The notes: generated from the sequence alone by a model not told the origin. DNA of 64,000 nucleotides from DAOUKH01 sp965261455 (GCA_965261455.1 OZ253453.1:620001-684000), one strand, 5' to 3'; positions 1 through 9,501 are shown, counted from the first letter of the stretch. Numbers and translations are program-made.

Positions 1-1484
1 ATCTCCCACTTGATGTTGCGGGTGTCGCTGTCCCCGTCCAGCCGCCGGGCCCCGGCCACCGTGCCGCCCGTCACCGTGAACGCATGGTCCCGCAGCGTCT
101 TGTAGCTGAAGTCTTCCTTGGGGTCCTCGCTGAACCGCAGTTCGAATTTCAACGCGGCCTGCCCGTTGTGCGAGCCCGGCGCGTCGTGGGTGGCGGCCGT
201 CAGTGGGGTGGGCGCTGAAGCCACCGCTACGGTAGCAGCGCTAGTCAGCGTCTCCTGGTGACCGCTGTCGTCAGTGAAGGTGACCCGCACCTTGATGGTC
301 TTTCCCTCGTCTCCGGCAACCAGGGCGTAGGTCGAGCCGGTCGCGTCAGTGATGTCCGCGTCGTCGGCCAGCCACTGGTATGTAAAGGTGGCGTTGTTCA
401 GGCCGTCGGAGTCGGATAAGTCCGTGGTACCCGCCGTGAGCGTCTCACCCACCCGGATCGTGCCTGTGATGGTGGGCTCGCCGGTGGCGGTGGTGTTGGA
501 CGCAATCACTTCTGCATCGGGGATAATCAAGGGTGGGGCGGACAGCCTTGCGTCGCTGGTCAGCGACTCGGCGTTGCCCGCGTCGTCGGTGAAGGTGACC
601 CGCACCTTGATGGCCTTGCCCTCGTCGGCGTCGGTCACGGTGTATGTGGAGCTTGTCGCTCCCTCGATGTCCGCGTCGGTGCTTGTCGCCGGATCCTGGC
701 GGACCCACCGGTAGGCGAAGACCGCGTTCGTCAGGCCGTCCTCGTCCTCGATCCTGTCCGTGGTCGCGGTCAGCGTCTCGCCGGCCAGCACCGTCCCGGT
801 GATGCCGGGCCAGCCCGTCGCCGGGCTGTTCGCGGCCTGATTCTGTGAGCTTGTTTGCGCGCTGGCATAGACGGCCATCATCATGCGCCGGCATCCCATG
901 GGCGCCACCTTCCAACTGGACCCCAGACCGAAGAAAAGATTTTCGCCCAGCGACCAGCCAACCTCTCCGGTGGTCACACCCTCAGGGGTCAAAAGCCGAT
1001 CGCATATCGAGGTGTCGATACGGATGTTGTCGGACCCCCATGGTCTGTGGAGCACCAACCAATAGGTCGTATCGGCGGCAAGCACATAACCGGTCGTCGT
1101 GAGGTCCTCGTGTGTGGTTATGAGCGAGTCGATGGTGGGGTTCGTCAAGGCCTGCAGACTCCGTCCGGGTTCTCCCGAGTTGTCGGCGCGTATGGTGACA
1201 GCGGGCGCTGATCCGAGTCCGCGCAGATACAGCCGGACTTTTTCAAGCGTAACGGCAGTGCTGCCGGTATGGAATGAATGTGCGTAGGCCTGACCCATGC
1301 CCACTATAATTCGACTGTGTTGGCGGACCTCCGGCGCTTCTCCCAGATTGCTAACCATGACGGTCGCAGTTGACTGCGCCGTCGCCGGGGCGATATTGGA
1401 CACCACGAGCATGACCGCCATGGCGACGGCCGATAGCCAGACCATGCATACCCGAACCCGGGTTACGTTGCTTGCCATATTCAT
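1..1484 (-). CDS. Secreted Ig-like/cadherin-like repeat protein, 3' end beyond window
   Basis: Open minus-strand frame running off the left edge, so about 494 N-terminal codons are visible. It starts MNMASNV with a basic N-terminus and a hydrophobic stretch ending near Ala-Thr-Ala-Gln, a signal peptide. Residues about 40-210 form a domain resembling the choice-of-anchor-type surface domains (inference). Two Ig-like units of about 95 residues follow (GxPxITGTxxxGETLTA ... YQW ... DEGKxIKVRVTFTDDAGN), then the start of a module with PLTAATHDAPGSHNGQ. The same modules occur in the neighbouring 1262-residue protein, so the two are paralogues. The ATG at 1484 was chosen because it directly precedes the signal peptide and AAGGA lies about 12 bases upstream. 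The product is probably an exported surface or matrix protein; its ligand is unknown. Confidence 0.85.
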   Translation of the reverse strand, partial: MNMASNVTRVRVCMVWLSAVAMAVMLVVSNIAPATAQSTATVMVSNLGEAPEVRQHSRIIVGMGQAYAHSFHTGSTAVTLEKVRLYLRGLGSAPAVTIRADNSGEPGRSLQALTNPTIDSLITTHEDLTTTGYVLAADTTYWLVLHRPWGSDNIRIDTSICDRLLTPEGVTTGEVGWSLGENLFFGLGSSWKVAPMGCRRMMMAVYASAQTSSQNQAANSPATGWPGITGTVLAGETLTATTDRIEDEDGLTNAVFAYRWVRQDPATSTDADIEGATSSTYTVTDADEGKAIKVRVTFTDDAGNAESLTSDARLSAPPLIIPDAEVIASNTTATGEPTITGTIRVGETLTAGTTDLSDSDGLNNATFTYQWLADDADITDATGSTYALVAGDEGKTIKVRVTFTDDSGHQETLTSAATVAVASAPTPLTAATHDAPGSHNGQAALKFELRFSEDPKEDFSYKTLRDHAFTVTGGTVAGARRLDGDSDTRNIKWE

Positions 1485-1941
1485 CGGGTGAGTCCTTTTC
1501 TGTGGACTTGACTTGATCCCACACTGCAGCCCTGGAGGCGGTTTGATAGAGCTCTATACCGGATCCGCGGCGGCAGCTGTTTGTTGGGATTCGGCCCTAT
1601 ATACAAGTCTATGGGCGTCGACAGAGACTGCACAAGGTTCATTTGCACTATTTAGCAAGGGGCTTTTGGACGCAACATTTTAGCAAACTAGAGGGAGCGC
1701 TGCTGCGTGCATTCGGTGATTTGTATGCACCCTATTTTGGGGGTGTCTATATAGCTATTTAGCGTGTGCTTTTGATTAGGGCGCTTGGTATGTTCGATGT
1801 AGGTACTAACGCCTACAGATGATTGGGTACATTGCAGTCTCGACAACGCCGCACAGTCGCGGTACGTTTGGGACGCCGGATGCAACGGCATGGGCGCGCC
1901 TGCCTCGCCTGTTCATACTTCCCTGCCTTTCTCGTCGCCCA
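1485..1941. promoter_or_regulatory. Intergenic leader of the partial surface-protein gene
   Basis: This 457-base gap holds no convincing gene. Roughly 1670-1885 is a diverged copy of 5880-6100, the DNA upstream of the next surface protein. Shared blocks include GGACGCAAC near 1669, the palindrome at 1798-1817 and GATTGGGTACATT just after it. Both copies lie about 200-400 bases before the start codon of a minus-strand secreted repeat protein, so this is best read as its promoter and leader. A 67-codon minus frame at 1688-1891 resembles part of a frame in the other copy, but this follows from the DNA duplication. Confidence 0.6.
1798..1817. promoter_or_regulatory. Palindromic operator-like site, copy 1
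   Basis: TGTAGG-TACTAACG-CCTACA has perfect 6-base arms around an 8-base spacer. The same arrangement occurs at 6015-6032 with the spacer TACTAATG. The spacing and symmetry suit a dimeric helix-turn-helix regulator. The spacer contains TACTAAY, close to the heptamer recognised by NarL-type regulators. A LuxR/NarL-type response regulator is encoded at 7440-8114, which makes it the obvious candidate binder; this is inference. Confidence 0.5.
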
Positions 1942-4900
1942 CTACTGAGTTGGCCCGCTGACGGTGCGCTCCAGGCGGTTGGACAGCTTCTTGTCGCCGT
2001 CGGCGCAGATGGCCCCCTGCGCGTCGCAGTCCGTGGTGGCGGGCAGAGTGATCGTCACGTTGCCGTTGGAGTCCGGGCTGACGGTGACTTCCCAGCCAAT
2101 GTTGCTGCCACTGACCAGCCGCCGGGCCCCGACCACCGTGCCTCCCTCCACCGTGAACACATGATCGTCCCGCAGCGTCCTGTAGCTGAAGCCCGTCTTG
2201 AGTTCCTCGCTGAAGGCGATCCTGAATTTGAAGTTGTCGCTGCCGTTGTGGGACGTCGGGACGCTCTCGAAACTTGCCGTCATCGGAGGCCCCATGACGG
2301 TGAATTTCAGCGGGCTGGACAGCATCGTCCCGTCCTCGGTGCAGATGGCACCCTGCGCCTCGCAGTCCGTGGTGACGGGCAGCTCGACGGTGACGTCCGC
2401 GGTGGAGTCCGGGGTGACGCTGATCTCCCACCGGATGTTGGGGGTGTCGCTGCCGCTGTCCAGCCGCCGGGCCCCGGCCACCGTGCCTCTTGTCACCGTG
2501 AACGCATAGTCCCGCAGCGTCTTGTAGCTGAAGCCCGTCCCGAGCTCCTCGCTGAAGCGCAGCTCAAAGGTGAACTTTTCCTGTCCGTTGTGCGAGCCCG
2601 GCGCGTCGTGGGTGGCGGCCGTCAGTGGGGTGGGCGCTGAAGCCACCGCTACGGTAGCAGCGCTAGTCAGCGTCTCCTGGTGACCGCTGTCGTCAGTGAA
2701 GGACAACCGAACCTTGATGGTCTTTCCCTCGTCTGCGGCCGCCAGGGTGTAGGTTGAGCCGGTCGCGTCAGTGATGTCCGTGTCGTCGGCCAGCCACTGG
2801 TAGGTGAAGATCGCGTCGGCCAGCCCGTCGCTGTCTGATATGTCCGATGTTGATGCGGTCAGCATCTGTCCGACCTGCGCCGTCCCGCTGATCGTCGGCG
2901 CTCCGGTCGCGGCGCTGTTGGGTATGGCAGCCACTGCTACGGTGACGGCGCTCGTACGCGTCTCCTGGTTGCCCGCGTCGTCGGTGAAGCTCACCCGCAC
3001 CTTGATGGCCTTTCCCTCGTCTGCGGCCGCCAGGGTGTAGGTTGAGCCGGTCGCGTCAGTGATGTCCGTGTCGTCGGCCAGCCACTGGTAGGTGAAGATC
3101 GCGTCGGCCAGCCCGTCGCTGTCTGATATGCCCGATGTTGATGCGGTCAGCATCTGTCCGACCTGCGCCGTCCCGCTGATCGTCGGCGCTCCGGTCGCGG
3201 CGCTGTTGGGTATGGCAGCCACTGCCGCAGTCGCCTCGCTGGTCAGCGACTCGTCGTTGCCCGCGTCGTCGGTGAAGCTCACCCGCACCTTGATGGCCTT
3301 TCCCTCGTCTGCGGCCGCCAGGGTGTAGGTTGAGCCGGTCGCGTCAGTGATGTCCGTGTCGTCGGCCAGCCACTGGTAGGTGAAGATCGCGTCGGCCAGC
3401 CCGTCGCTGTCTGATATGCCCGATGTTGATGCGGTCAGCATCTGTCCGACCTGCGCCGTCCCGCTGATCGTCGGCGCTCCGGTCGCGGCGCTGTTGGGTA
3501 TGGCAGCCACTGCCGCAGTCGCCTCGCTGGTCAGCGACTCGTCGTTGCCCGCGTCGTCGGTGAAGGACACCTGCACCTTGATGGTCTTGCCTTCGTCTGC
3601 GGACGCCAGAGTGTAGGTAGAACCGATCGCGTCCTGGATAGCCGTGTCTTCGGTCCCATTGTTTGCGATCCACTGGTAGGTGAAGATCGCGTCGGCCAGC
3701 CCGTCGCTGTCTGATATGTCCGATGTTGATGCGGTCAGTGTCTGTCCGACCTGCGCCGTCCCGCTGATCGTCGGCGCTCCGGTCGCGGCGCTGTTGGGTA
3801 TGGCAGCCGCTACGAATGAAGCCCTGGCCGCGCCGGTGTGTCCGAGAGCCGCGTCGCCGCCCGAGGACGCGCTCGTGATCGTGCCGCCGTTGAGCGTCAG
3901 ACTGTCCCCCGGCACGAACATCGAAGAGTGGCTGCCGTCGTCATCGGCCAGCGTGTAGCTGAATACGAGCTTCGTCGTGCCGCTGCCGTTGGCATAGGAC
4001 GCGTTGTGGTCCAGCGTACCGCTCAGTTGGATTCCGATCGAGGGCGTGCCGTCGGTCGTGTCGACGTTCACCTCCTCGCTGAAGGTGAGCGTCACCTGCA
4101 CGGCCTCGCCCGGCGTCCACTCGCCGTCCGAGCCGGCCTCGCTCAACGCCGGCGAGCCCGTGATGGTGGGCGTCGTCCCGGTGATGCCGGGCCCGTTTTG
4201 TTGCTGGGACCGCTGGCTCGGCGTGTCCCGTGGCGCCACCGATGCCGTGGGCGCGCTGGTCAAGGCTTCCGTGTAGCCAAATTCGTCACTGAAGGCCACC
4301 TGCACCGTGATAGTTTTGCCCTCATCATCGGTAACAAGCGTGTAGGTAGAACTCGTTGCGCTTTCGTTAGCCGTGTTTTCGGTGCCGTCGTTTGCGAACC
4401 ACTGGTAGATTAACGTGGAGGTGACGATGCCGTCAGTGTCCTGTATGTCGTCAGTGTCGGCGGTAAGTGTCTCCCCCACCTGCGCTGTGCCCGTAATGAC
4501 AGGGCTGCCGGTGGCCGCGTTGTCGGGTGGAGCCGGTATTAATTGGATCTCACTCCTCAGCGTCTCGGTAGTGCCGCGGTCATCGAGAAAGGATGCCCGC
4601 GCCTGAATGCCTTTGCCCCTATCGGCATCCTGGACCACGTATGTCCAGTTCCAAGTGGGGTATTCGGGATGTCGAACTCTCTCCTCGGCTAATGTCCTCG
4701 GGTCAATACGAAACCACTGCCATGAAAACTTGGTTAGATGACCCCTTAGAGATTGCGTGCCGTCTTCGTCCTGTACGTTGAGCACGCCGCCGTGAAGTGA
4801 ACGGCCAACCCGCATTTCACCATAAGTGGTTATACGGACATTTCCCGTTGCGGGGGCGTTGGTTGATTGCTGTTGAATGATCAGGCCATCTGCGTTTGCC

Positions 4901-5730
4901 ACGAGGTTTTCGCTCACGACCTCCGCTTTCTTGAGGCATGGTTGGCCATGTCGATCGACATAGGTATGGCTGTACACATCGGGACAAGTCTGGTCGAGGT
5001 AGTATATGGTGAACTTAAGATACCTGTACCGGTTATCTACGTTCGGCGTAAAGTAAAGATTGCGATTATTTCTTTCGAATTCGTCCCTTGTGAGGAAGAA
5101 CGGGCCGGTAGCCACGTTGGCCCTGGACCACATTGATCTGAAAACTCCCCCTATAAGGCCGTCAGGATCGTACAAACTGGCCCTCACCTGCACTCCTACC
5201 TGGGGATAGGATGTTGACAGCGTGACAATTCCCGGTTCATCGACGTTGCGGACTGTGATGCTCATGGGGACGGTGGCTTCGGAGGAGTCCTCTGCGTCGG
5301 TCACGCTGACAGTGAGCGAGTACGAATTGTACGCTTCGTAGTTGGGGGAAGCGCCCGACTTGACGGTGATCTCGCCGGTGCTCGCGTTCAGGTCGAACAC
5401 CCTATTGAATTTCGCGACGTCGGTTCCGCCGACGGAATAGGTGAGGGAGTCGCCATGGGGCTCGCAGGCGGCCACTGTGCCCACGAGAGTGTTCGATTCG
5501 GTGTTTTCGTCCAGAGAGAACCCATAAGAGTCCGTGTTGCTGTTGCCGTTGCAGAACGACACCGCGCTAGCCTGTGCCTGGACGGCCCCGACGGAGAGGG
5601 CGCCGAAGGTCGCGGCGGCCAGCAGCATGGCAGACAGGAAAACCCAACGCCAGGATCGGATCGCTTCGGGGCGAGGGCCCCGGTCAGAGGTGCGACGCCG
5701 GATAACGGCTGATGGAAATAGGAACTTCAT
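1942..5730 (-). CDS. Large secreted cadherin/Ig-like tandem-repeat protein (1262 aa)
   Basis: A signal peptide lies at about residues 27-54 (basic start, SWRWVFLSAMLLAAATFGAL, then Ala-Gln-Ala). A cadherin-like domain at about 60-155 has FSLDENTESNTLVGTV, GDSLTYSV and an NVDEP end. A long middle contains Ig-like units of about 96 residues (GAPTISGTAQVGQTLTA ... FTYQW ... DEGKTIKVxVSFTDDAGN). The last four units (about 2640-3790) are nearly identical in DNA with a 288-base period. A module with a SEEVNVDTTDGTPSI-like motif sits between, and two copies of a GSHNG...FSYKTLRDxxFTV module close the protein. No LPXTG or other anchor is visible at the C-terminus (RTVSGPTQ). GGAGTG precedes the ATG. 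Probably a cell-surface adhesin or matrix protein, with calcium binding inferred only from the cadherin-like part. Confidence 0.9.
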   Translation of the reverse strand: MKFLFPSAVIRRRTSDRGPRPEAIRSWRWVFLSAMLLAAATFGALSVGAVQAQASAVSFCNGNSNTDSYGFSLDENTESNTLVGTVAACEPHGDSLTYSVGGTDVAKFNRVFDLNASTGEITVKSGASPNYEAYNSYSLTVSVTDAEDSSEATVPMSITVRNVDEPGIVTLSTSYPQVGVQVRASLYDPDGLIGGVFRSMWSRANVATGPFFLTRDEFERNNRNLYFTPNVDNRYRYLKFTIYYLDQTCPDVYSHTYVDRHGQPCLKKAEVVSENLVANADGLIIQQQSTNAPATGNVRITTYGEMRVGRSLHGGVLNVQDEDGTQSLRGHLTKFSWQWFRIDPRTLAEERVRHPEYPTWNWTYVVQDADRGKGIQARASFLDDRGTTETLRSEIQLIPAPPDNAATGSPVITGTAQVGETLTADTDDIQDTDGIVTSTLIYQWFANDGTENTANESATSSTYTLVTDDEGKTITVQVAFSDEFGYTEALTSAPTASVAPRDTPSQRSQQQNGPGITGTTPTITGSPALSEAGSDGEWTPGEAVQVTLTFSEEVNVDTTDGTPSIGIQLSGTLDHNASYANGSGTTKLVFSYTLADDDGSHSSMFVPGDSLTLNGGTITSASSGGDAALGHTGAARASFVAAAIPNSAATGAPTISGTAQVGQTLTASTSDISDSDGLADAIFTYQWIANNGTEDTAIQDAIGSTYTLASADEGKTIKVQVSFTDDAGNDESLTSEATAAVAAIPNSAATGAPTISGTAQVGQMLTASTSGISDSDGLADAIFTYQWLADDTDITDATGSTYTLAAADEGKAIKVRVSFTDDAGNDESLTSEATAAVAAIPNSAATGAPTISGTAQVGQMLTASTSGISDSDGLADAIFTYQWLADDTDITDATGSTYTLAAADEGKAIKVRVSFTDDAGNQETRTSAVTVAVAAIPNSAATGAPTISGTAQVGQMLTASTSDISDSDGLADAIFTYQWLADDTDITDATGSTYTLAAADEGKTIKVRLSFTDDSGHQETLTSAATVAVASAPTPLTAATHDAPGSHNGQEKFTFELRFSEELGTGFSYKTLRDYAFTVTRGTVAGARRLDSGSDTPNIRWEISVTPDSTADVTVELPVTTDCEAQGAICTEDGTMLSSPLKFTVMGPPMTASFESVPTSHNGSDNFKFRIAFSEELKTGFSYRTLRDDHVFTVEGGTVVGARRLVSGSNIGWEVTVSPDSNGNVTITLPATTDCDAQGAICADGDKKLSNRLERTVSGPTQ
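2640..3790 (-). repeat. 288-bp coding tandem repeats
   Basis: Near-identical units start about every 288 bases (compare 2804, 3092, 3380 and 3680). Each encodes one Ig-like domain of about 96 residues. The very low divergence between copies indicates recent duplication or gene conversion, and copy number may differ between strains. Confidence 0.9.
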
Positions 5731-6142
5731 GCAATCACTCCGATGTAGATGGGATTGGCCCTGGAATTTTGGGCATCAAGAACGGTGGCCAGCCTGCATT
5801 TTGACGCCCACTAAGCTGAATCAGATTACAAGAGCTTACAGGACTCAACAAGGGCCATATGCAAATACTTTGCCGTAGGCATTTGGACGCAACGTTTTCT
5901 TAGACTAATGGGAGCGGATTCTGCATGTATTTTGTGATTTGAATTCGCCTTCTTTTGTGGGTGTTTATTAGCCATTAGTGTGTGGTGTTGAATAGGGTGT
6001 ATGGCATTTTCTACGTAGGTACTAATGCCTACACATGATTGGGTACATTTCAGTCTCGACAACGTGGCGCCGTCGCGGTACGTTTGGAGGTGCGGCATGC
6101 AACGGCACTCACCCTGCAAGTGAGAGAGGTCCACCTATATTG
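5731..6142. promoter_or_regulatory. Divergent regulatory region, surface protein / two-component system
   Basis: This 412-base region separates the divergent genes at 1942-5730 (minus) and 6143-7420 (plus). It carries the second copy of the duplicated leader (about 5880-6100), including the palindrome at 6015-6032. Promoters for both directions should lie here; no strong -35/-10 pair could be assigned with confidence. A 102-codon minus frame at 5826-6134 crosses the repeat and is regarded as non-coding. Confidence 0.6.
6015..6032. promoter_or_regulatory. Palindromic operator-like site, copy 2
   Basis: GTAGG-TACTAATG-CCTAC, the counterpart of the site at 1798-1817. It lies about 110 bases before the kinase start and about 285 bases before the minus-strand surface-protein start, so one bound regulator could control both directions. 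Confidence 0.5.
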
Positions 6143-7420
6143 ATGCCAGAGGACGGTTTGGGCGGAGCGCGTCCCATCCCCGCAGCATCGCAACGCGGGT
6201 TGCGCTGGGGGTCTAGAGGCCCGGCCAGGCTCGGCGCCGAACTGCGCAGGCAGGTCCTACGGGCCGTCCGGGCCGACCCGGACGTGATGCTGTACGCCGC
6301 GAGGGTCTCGGTCTGGGCGCGCTGGCTCGGCTGGCTCGTCGGCGTGTTCGAATTGGCCTATCGACCGGGGCTCTGGTACGCCACCGACAAGGAGTACCTG
6401 TTTCTGAGCGTGCCGCTGCTGGCGTTCAACGGGTTCGTCCACTACCGGCTCCGGACGGATCGGACGGTGACGTGGCGCTGGCTGTTCTTCCTCAGCGGCA
6501 TGGATATCGCGCTGATCACTGCCATCGTCATCATCGGCGGCGACTTCCACCTCTTCAGCTACGTGGCCTACTATCCCGCCCTGGCGCTGTTCGCGGTCGT
6601 CTTCGCGTCCCTGTGGCTCAGCCTCGCCTGGGCGACGATGGCCGGGGCCATCTATGCCGTGGTCAGCCTGACGGTGGGCCCGGGTCTCGATTTCGATGCG
6701 GGTCAGGAGAAGGCCCTGCTCGTCAGGGTGGTGGCCATGTATGCGGTCGTCGCATCCGTCAGCCTCATCGCCCGGTTCGAACGGGTGAGGCGGCAGGAGT
6801 CCTCGGAACGGGAACGGGAGCTGCTTCGGGAGCGCATCGAGATCTCCCAGGCCATCCACGACACGGCCGCGCAGACCGCGTACATGATCGGCCTGGGGAT
6901 ACGCAAGGCCATGAGGCTGGCCGGCGGCTCGAACGAGGAGCTGGCCGCCACGCTGGCCGCCACCGCATCGCTGTCGAAGGCGGCCATCTGGGAGTTGCGG
7001 CGTCCCATCGACGAGGGCCATCTCTTCGAGGGGAGGGAGTTGGGCCGGGTGCTCTGGTCGCACACCGAGACATTCGAGAGGGTCTCGTCGACCCCCGCGG
7101 AGATGCTGCAGTCCGGGACCGAGCCCCCGCTTGCCGTGGAGACCCGGGCCCGCCTCTTCTCCATCGCCCACAACGCGCTCACCAACGCATTCCTGCACGC
7201 CGGGGCCGGCCGGGTCGAGGTCCGGCTGGACTTCGGGGCCGACTCTATCCGGCTGTCTGTCTCGGACGACGGGGGCGGCCTTCCCGAGGACTACGCCGAG
7301 CGCGGCCGGGGATTCAGGGGCATGAGGGCGGACGCCGAGCGGCTGGGCGGCAGGCTCATTGTGGAGACGGGCGGCCTCAATGGGGGAACGACCGTGACCT
7401 GCGAGATACCCTACCGATAG
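6143..7420 (+). CDS. Membrane sensor histidine kinase, NarL/DegS type (HisKA_3-like)
   Basis: About 425 residues. A basic N-terminal region is followed by five or six hydrophobic segments (about residues 55-210), a short coiled stretch rich in Glu/Arg, then the dimerisation/phosphoacceptor helix with ISQAIHDTAAQ, where His239 is the likely phosphorylated residue. The C-terminal ATPase domain shows an N-box (IAHNALTNAFLHA), a G1 box (SDDGGGLPED) and a GRGFRGM motif. No separate extracellular sensor domain is visible, so sensing may occur within the membrane. The frame stays open up to 6035, but that part lies inside the duplicated operator region; the ATG at 6143, after AGAGAGGT, is preferred. 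The response regulator follows 19 bases downstream, so the two form one operon and a two-component pair. Confidence 0.88.
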   Translation: MPEDGLGGARPIPAASQRGLRWGSRGPARLGAELRRQVLRAVRADPDVMLYAARVSVWARWLGWLVGVFELAYRPGLWYATDKEYLFLSVPLLAFNGFVHYRLRTDRTVTWRWLFFLSGMDIALITAIVIIGGDFHLFSYVAYYPALALFAVVFASLWLSLAWATMAGAIYAVVSLTVGPGLDFDAGQEKALLVRVVAMYAVVASVSLIARFERVRRQESSERERELLRERIEISQAIHDTAAQTAYMIGLGIRKAMRLAGGSNEELAATLAATASLSKAAIWELRRPIDEGHLFEGRELGRVLWSHTETFERVSSTPAEMLQSGTEPPLAVETRARLFSIAHNALTNAFLHAGAGRVEVRLDFGADSIRLSVSDDGGGLPEDYAERGRGFRGMRADAERLGGRLIVETGGLNGGTTVTCEIPYR

Positions 7421-7439
7421 TTGCTGAGAGGAGACCGAG

Positions 7440-8114
7440 ATGTCATCTAAGGAACGGATCAGAGTGATGCTGGCGGACGACCACCCCATCATGAGGGACG
7501 GCCTGCGGGACACCCTTGAGGGCGAGGGGGACTTCGAGGTGGTCGGATCGGCGGCAGATGGGGTTGAGGCGGTGAGCATGGCGCAGAGCGTTGCGCCCGA
7601 GGTCATCGTCATGGACGTGATGATGCCGAACATGGACGGCGTGGACGCCTGCCGGGAGATCATGGAGTTGCTGCCGGACACGCGGGTGCTGATGCTGACG
7701 GCCTCGACCACAGAGGATGCGGTCGTGGAGGCGATCGCCGCCGGCGCGACGGGCTATCTGCAGAAGGACACGGGGCCTGAGGAGCTGGCGGAGGCGATTC
7801 GGGAGGTGGCCCAGGGCCGTCTGCGCATACCGGACAAGGCCATAAGGCGGGTCTTCGCGATGATCCGCGGCCAGCGGGCGCTCACCGCGAGTCGGGCCCT
7901 GAAAGCGCTAACCGACCGGGAGCGGGAGATCCTGCAGATGTTTGCCAGCGGCAAGTCATACGCCCAGATCGCCGAGGCCAAGGGCAACAAGATCGTGACC
8001 GTCAGGAACTCGGTCTACCGCATTCAGGACAAACTGGGAGTCGATACGAAACAGGAGATGGTAGTGTGGGCCGTGAAGAACGGCCTGCTGGACGAGGTGG
8101 AGCGGGATGGTTGA
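7440..8114 (+). CDS. LuxR/NarL-family response regulator
   Basis: 224 residues. The receiver domain (about 8-125) has the acidic pair Asp13/Asp14, the phosphoacceptor Asp59 in VIVMDVMMPNMDG and Lys109 in YLQKD. The C-terminal LuxR helix-turn-helix (about 155-215) has LTDREREILQMFASGKSYAQIA and a second helix near TVRNSVYRIQDKLGV. GAGAGGAG precedes the ATG. It is presumably phosphorylated by the kinase encoded just upstream. The duplicated palindrome at 1798 and 6015 is a plausible target, which would mean autoregulation plus control of the two secreted repeat proteins. Confidence 0.93.
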   Translation: MSSKERIRVMLADDHPIMRDGLRDTLEGEGDFEVVGSAADGVEAVSMAQSVAPEVIVMDVMMPNMDGVDACREIMELLPDTRVLMLTASTTEDAVVEAIAAGATGYLQKDTGPEELAEAIREVAQGRLRIPDKAIRRVFAMIRGQRALTASRALKALTDREREILQMFASGKSYAQIAEAKGNKIVTVRNSVYRIQDKLGVDTKQEMVVWAVKNGLLDEVERDG

Positions 8115-9501
8115 TGCTGTCTTGCTTCGGCCAGCGGGGGACAGTCCGGCGCGGCCGAACGAGGCCAACGAGGAGCCAGTGGAACATTTCAAGTGGGATA
8201 TGATTCCCTTGCCTCTGCCCGAGTGAGGCGGCAGCGGAGAGGAGTTGGCAGGCGCGGGACAGTGGCCAGCCGGCATATGGGTCACCATCGTGGGATTGTG
8301 GGCCGATGAGTGGATGGTGGTGTAGCTTAGTCCACCCTCAGCATCATTCAATTCAGGCGAAGACTTCCGGTAGGTTCACAGGCTTCCCAACCACATCTCG
8401 AATATAGTTCTGTCTATCGTCAAAATAGGCCCACCGAACTGGACTCGAACCGCTCATAGGTCGCGTCGCCTGCAACCCTCTTCCATTGACTCGAGGGCAA
8501 CAGCCCACGAGTAGTAGAGTCTTCCGTTGCCTTTGCGTCGCATCCATCGGGAGATCGGGGAGAGGCTGCAACGCGGACGACGTGGGCAGGCTACCGCATG
8601 GTGAGAGGCCTCGACGCCACGCCGGGGAGCAGGAAGAAGACCGCGGCTGCTCCCCCGCAATGCTACGAAGCACCTATGGAGGCTGAAGCATCCGTGATCG
8701 GCGGGGTCGCCGCCGTCGGGCCGGGTGCACGGTCTGCTCGACGAAACCCTAGCGGTCGAAGCCGCTCAGCAGGAGCAGCCGGCGTCTCTCGTCGGGCAAG
8801 GCTCCGCCCCTCCAGGATGTCATTCATGCCCGTGACCCCCAGCCGCATAGACAAGGCGCTCCCGTGTCTTGTCGGCAAGACCCGCGCACGGTTCCTGCCC
8901 TCGGCGGGCGCACCCCATTAAGAGAGAGTTAATAGTGCCGTGAGGCAAGGGACAGTCGTGTCCCTTGGGACAGGGTATTGCTTTCCACTGGCGGAGACTA
9001 GCATTTCCGACAACGTTTCCTCAGGAAACTCCGCCCCAGCGGGATAAGGTGGCGACACGGAGCGATGGACGACACGACGATCTAGCAAGAGGCGGCGCAA
9101 CGACGCCCGGGACGGGGGCAAGCGTCGCCGCGCCTCTCCGCCGAGCAGCGGGAGACGCTCGATTGACCGAACAGCGGCAAAGGCAACAAGCGGCGAGGGT
9201 GAAGGCAAGGGTTGGGAGCGACCGGGGGGCACCAGAATGCCGAGAGGCACCACGAGGCAGTCGAAGGCGAACCGAGCAGCGACCTGTGCCCGCGTGTCAG
9301 GCAAGGGCAGGGGCAGGGAGGACAAGACCTCCACCTCCGAGCAAATCGGCGAATGTAGGCCCACTCCGTACGCAGGGACTGATCCTTTTCGCGGGACACC
9401 AGGATGTCGGTCCAGGCTGTTACCGAAGCGGGCGGAGTTCCAGTATGTCCGCCGGAGTCAGAGCAGGCACTTCGACACGATAGCCTACCAGGAGAGTCCG
9501 C
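8115..9501. other. Gene-poor region, probable decayed mobile DNA
   Basis: About 1.4 kb with no frame that looks like a real gene. Open frames on both strands (for example 8353-8673 minus, 8598-8921 plus, 8965-9483 plus) are short, low in complexity and rich in Arg/Pro/Ser, as expected of non-coding high-GC DNA. A perfect hairpin, AAGGGACA-GTCG-TGTCCCTT, occupies 8947-8966. A T-arm-like GGTTCGAGTCC lies on the minus strand near 8432-8442, but its flanks do not pair. The AlpA-like gene immediately downstream suggests the remains of an integrated element. Confidence 0.45.

Noticed and set aside
1688..1891. 67-codon minus frame similar to one at 5826-6134
   Set aside because: Both lie in duplicated promoter DNA; similarity follows from the DNA, lengths differ and start contexts are poor.
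6035..6142. N-terminal extension of the histidine kinase from the ATG at 6035
   Set aside because: These codons fall within the duplicated operator region; the ATG at 6143 has its own ribosome site.
8420..8500. tRNA-like sequence on the minus strand with GGTTCGAGTCC
   Set aside because: T-stem bases flanking the loop do not pair (C-A and G-G mismatches), and no acceptor or anticodon stem can be drawn. At most a tRNA fragment.
8598..8921. 107-codon plus frame
   Set aside because: Low-complexity Arg/Ser/Ala/Pro composition with no motif; competing frames on the other strand look the same.
8965..9483. 172-codon plus frame before the AlpA gene
   Set aside because: Arg/Ala/Gly-rich with no recognisable domain. 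Possibly a decayed gene but not supportable.
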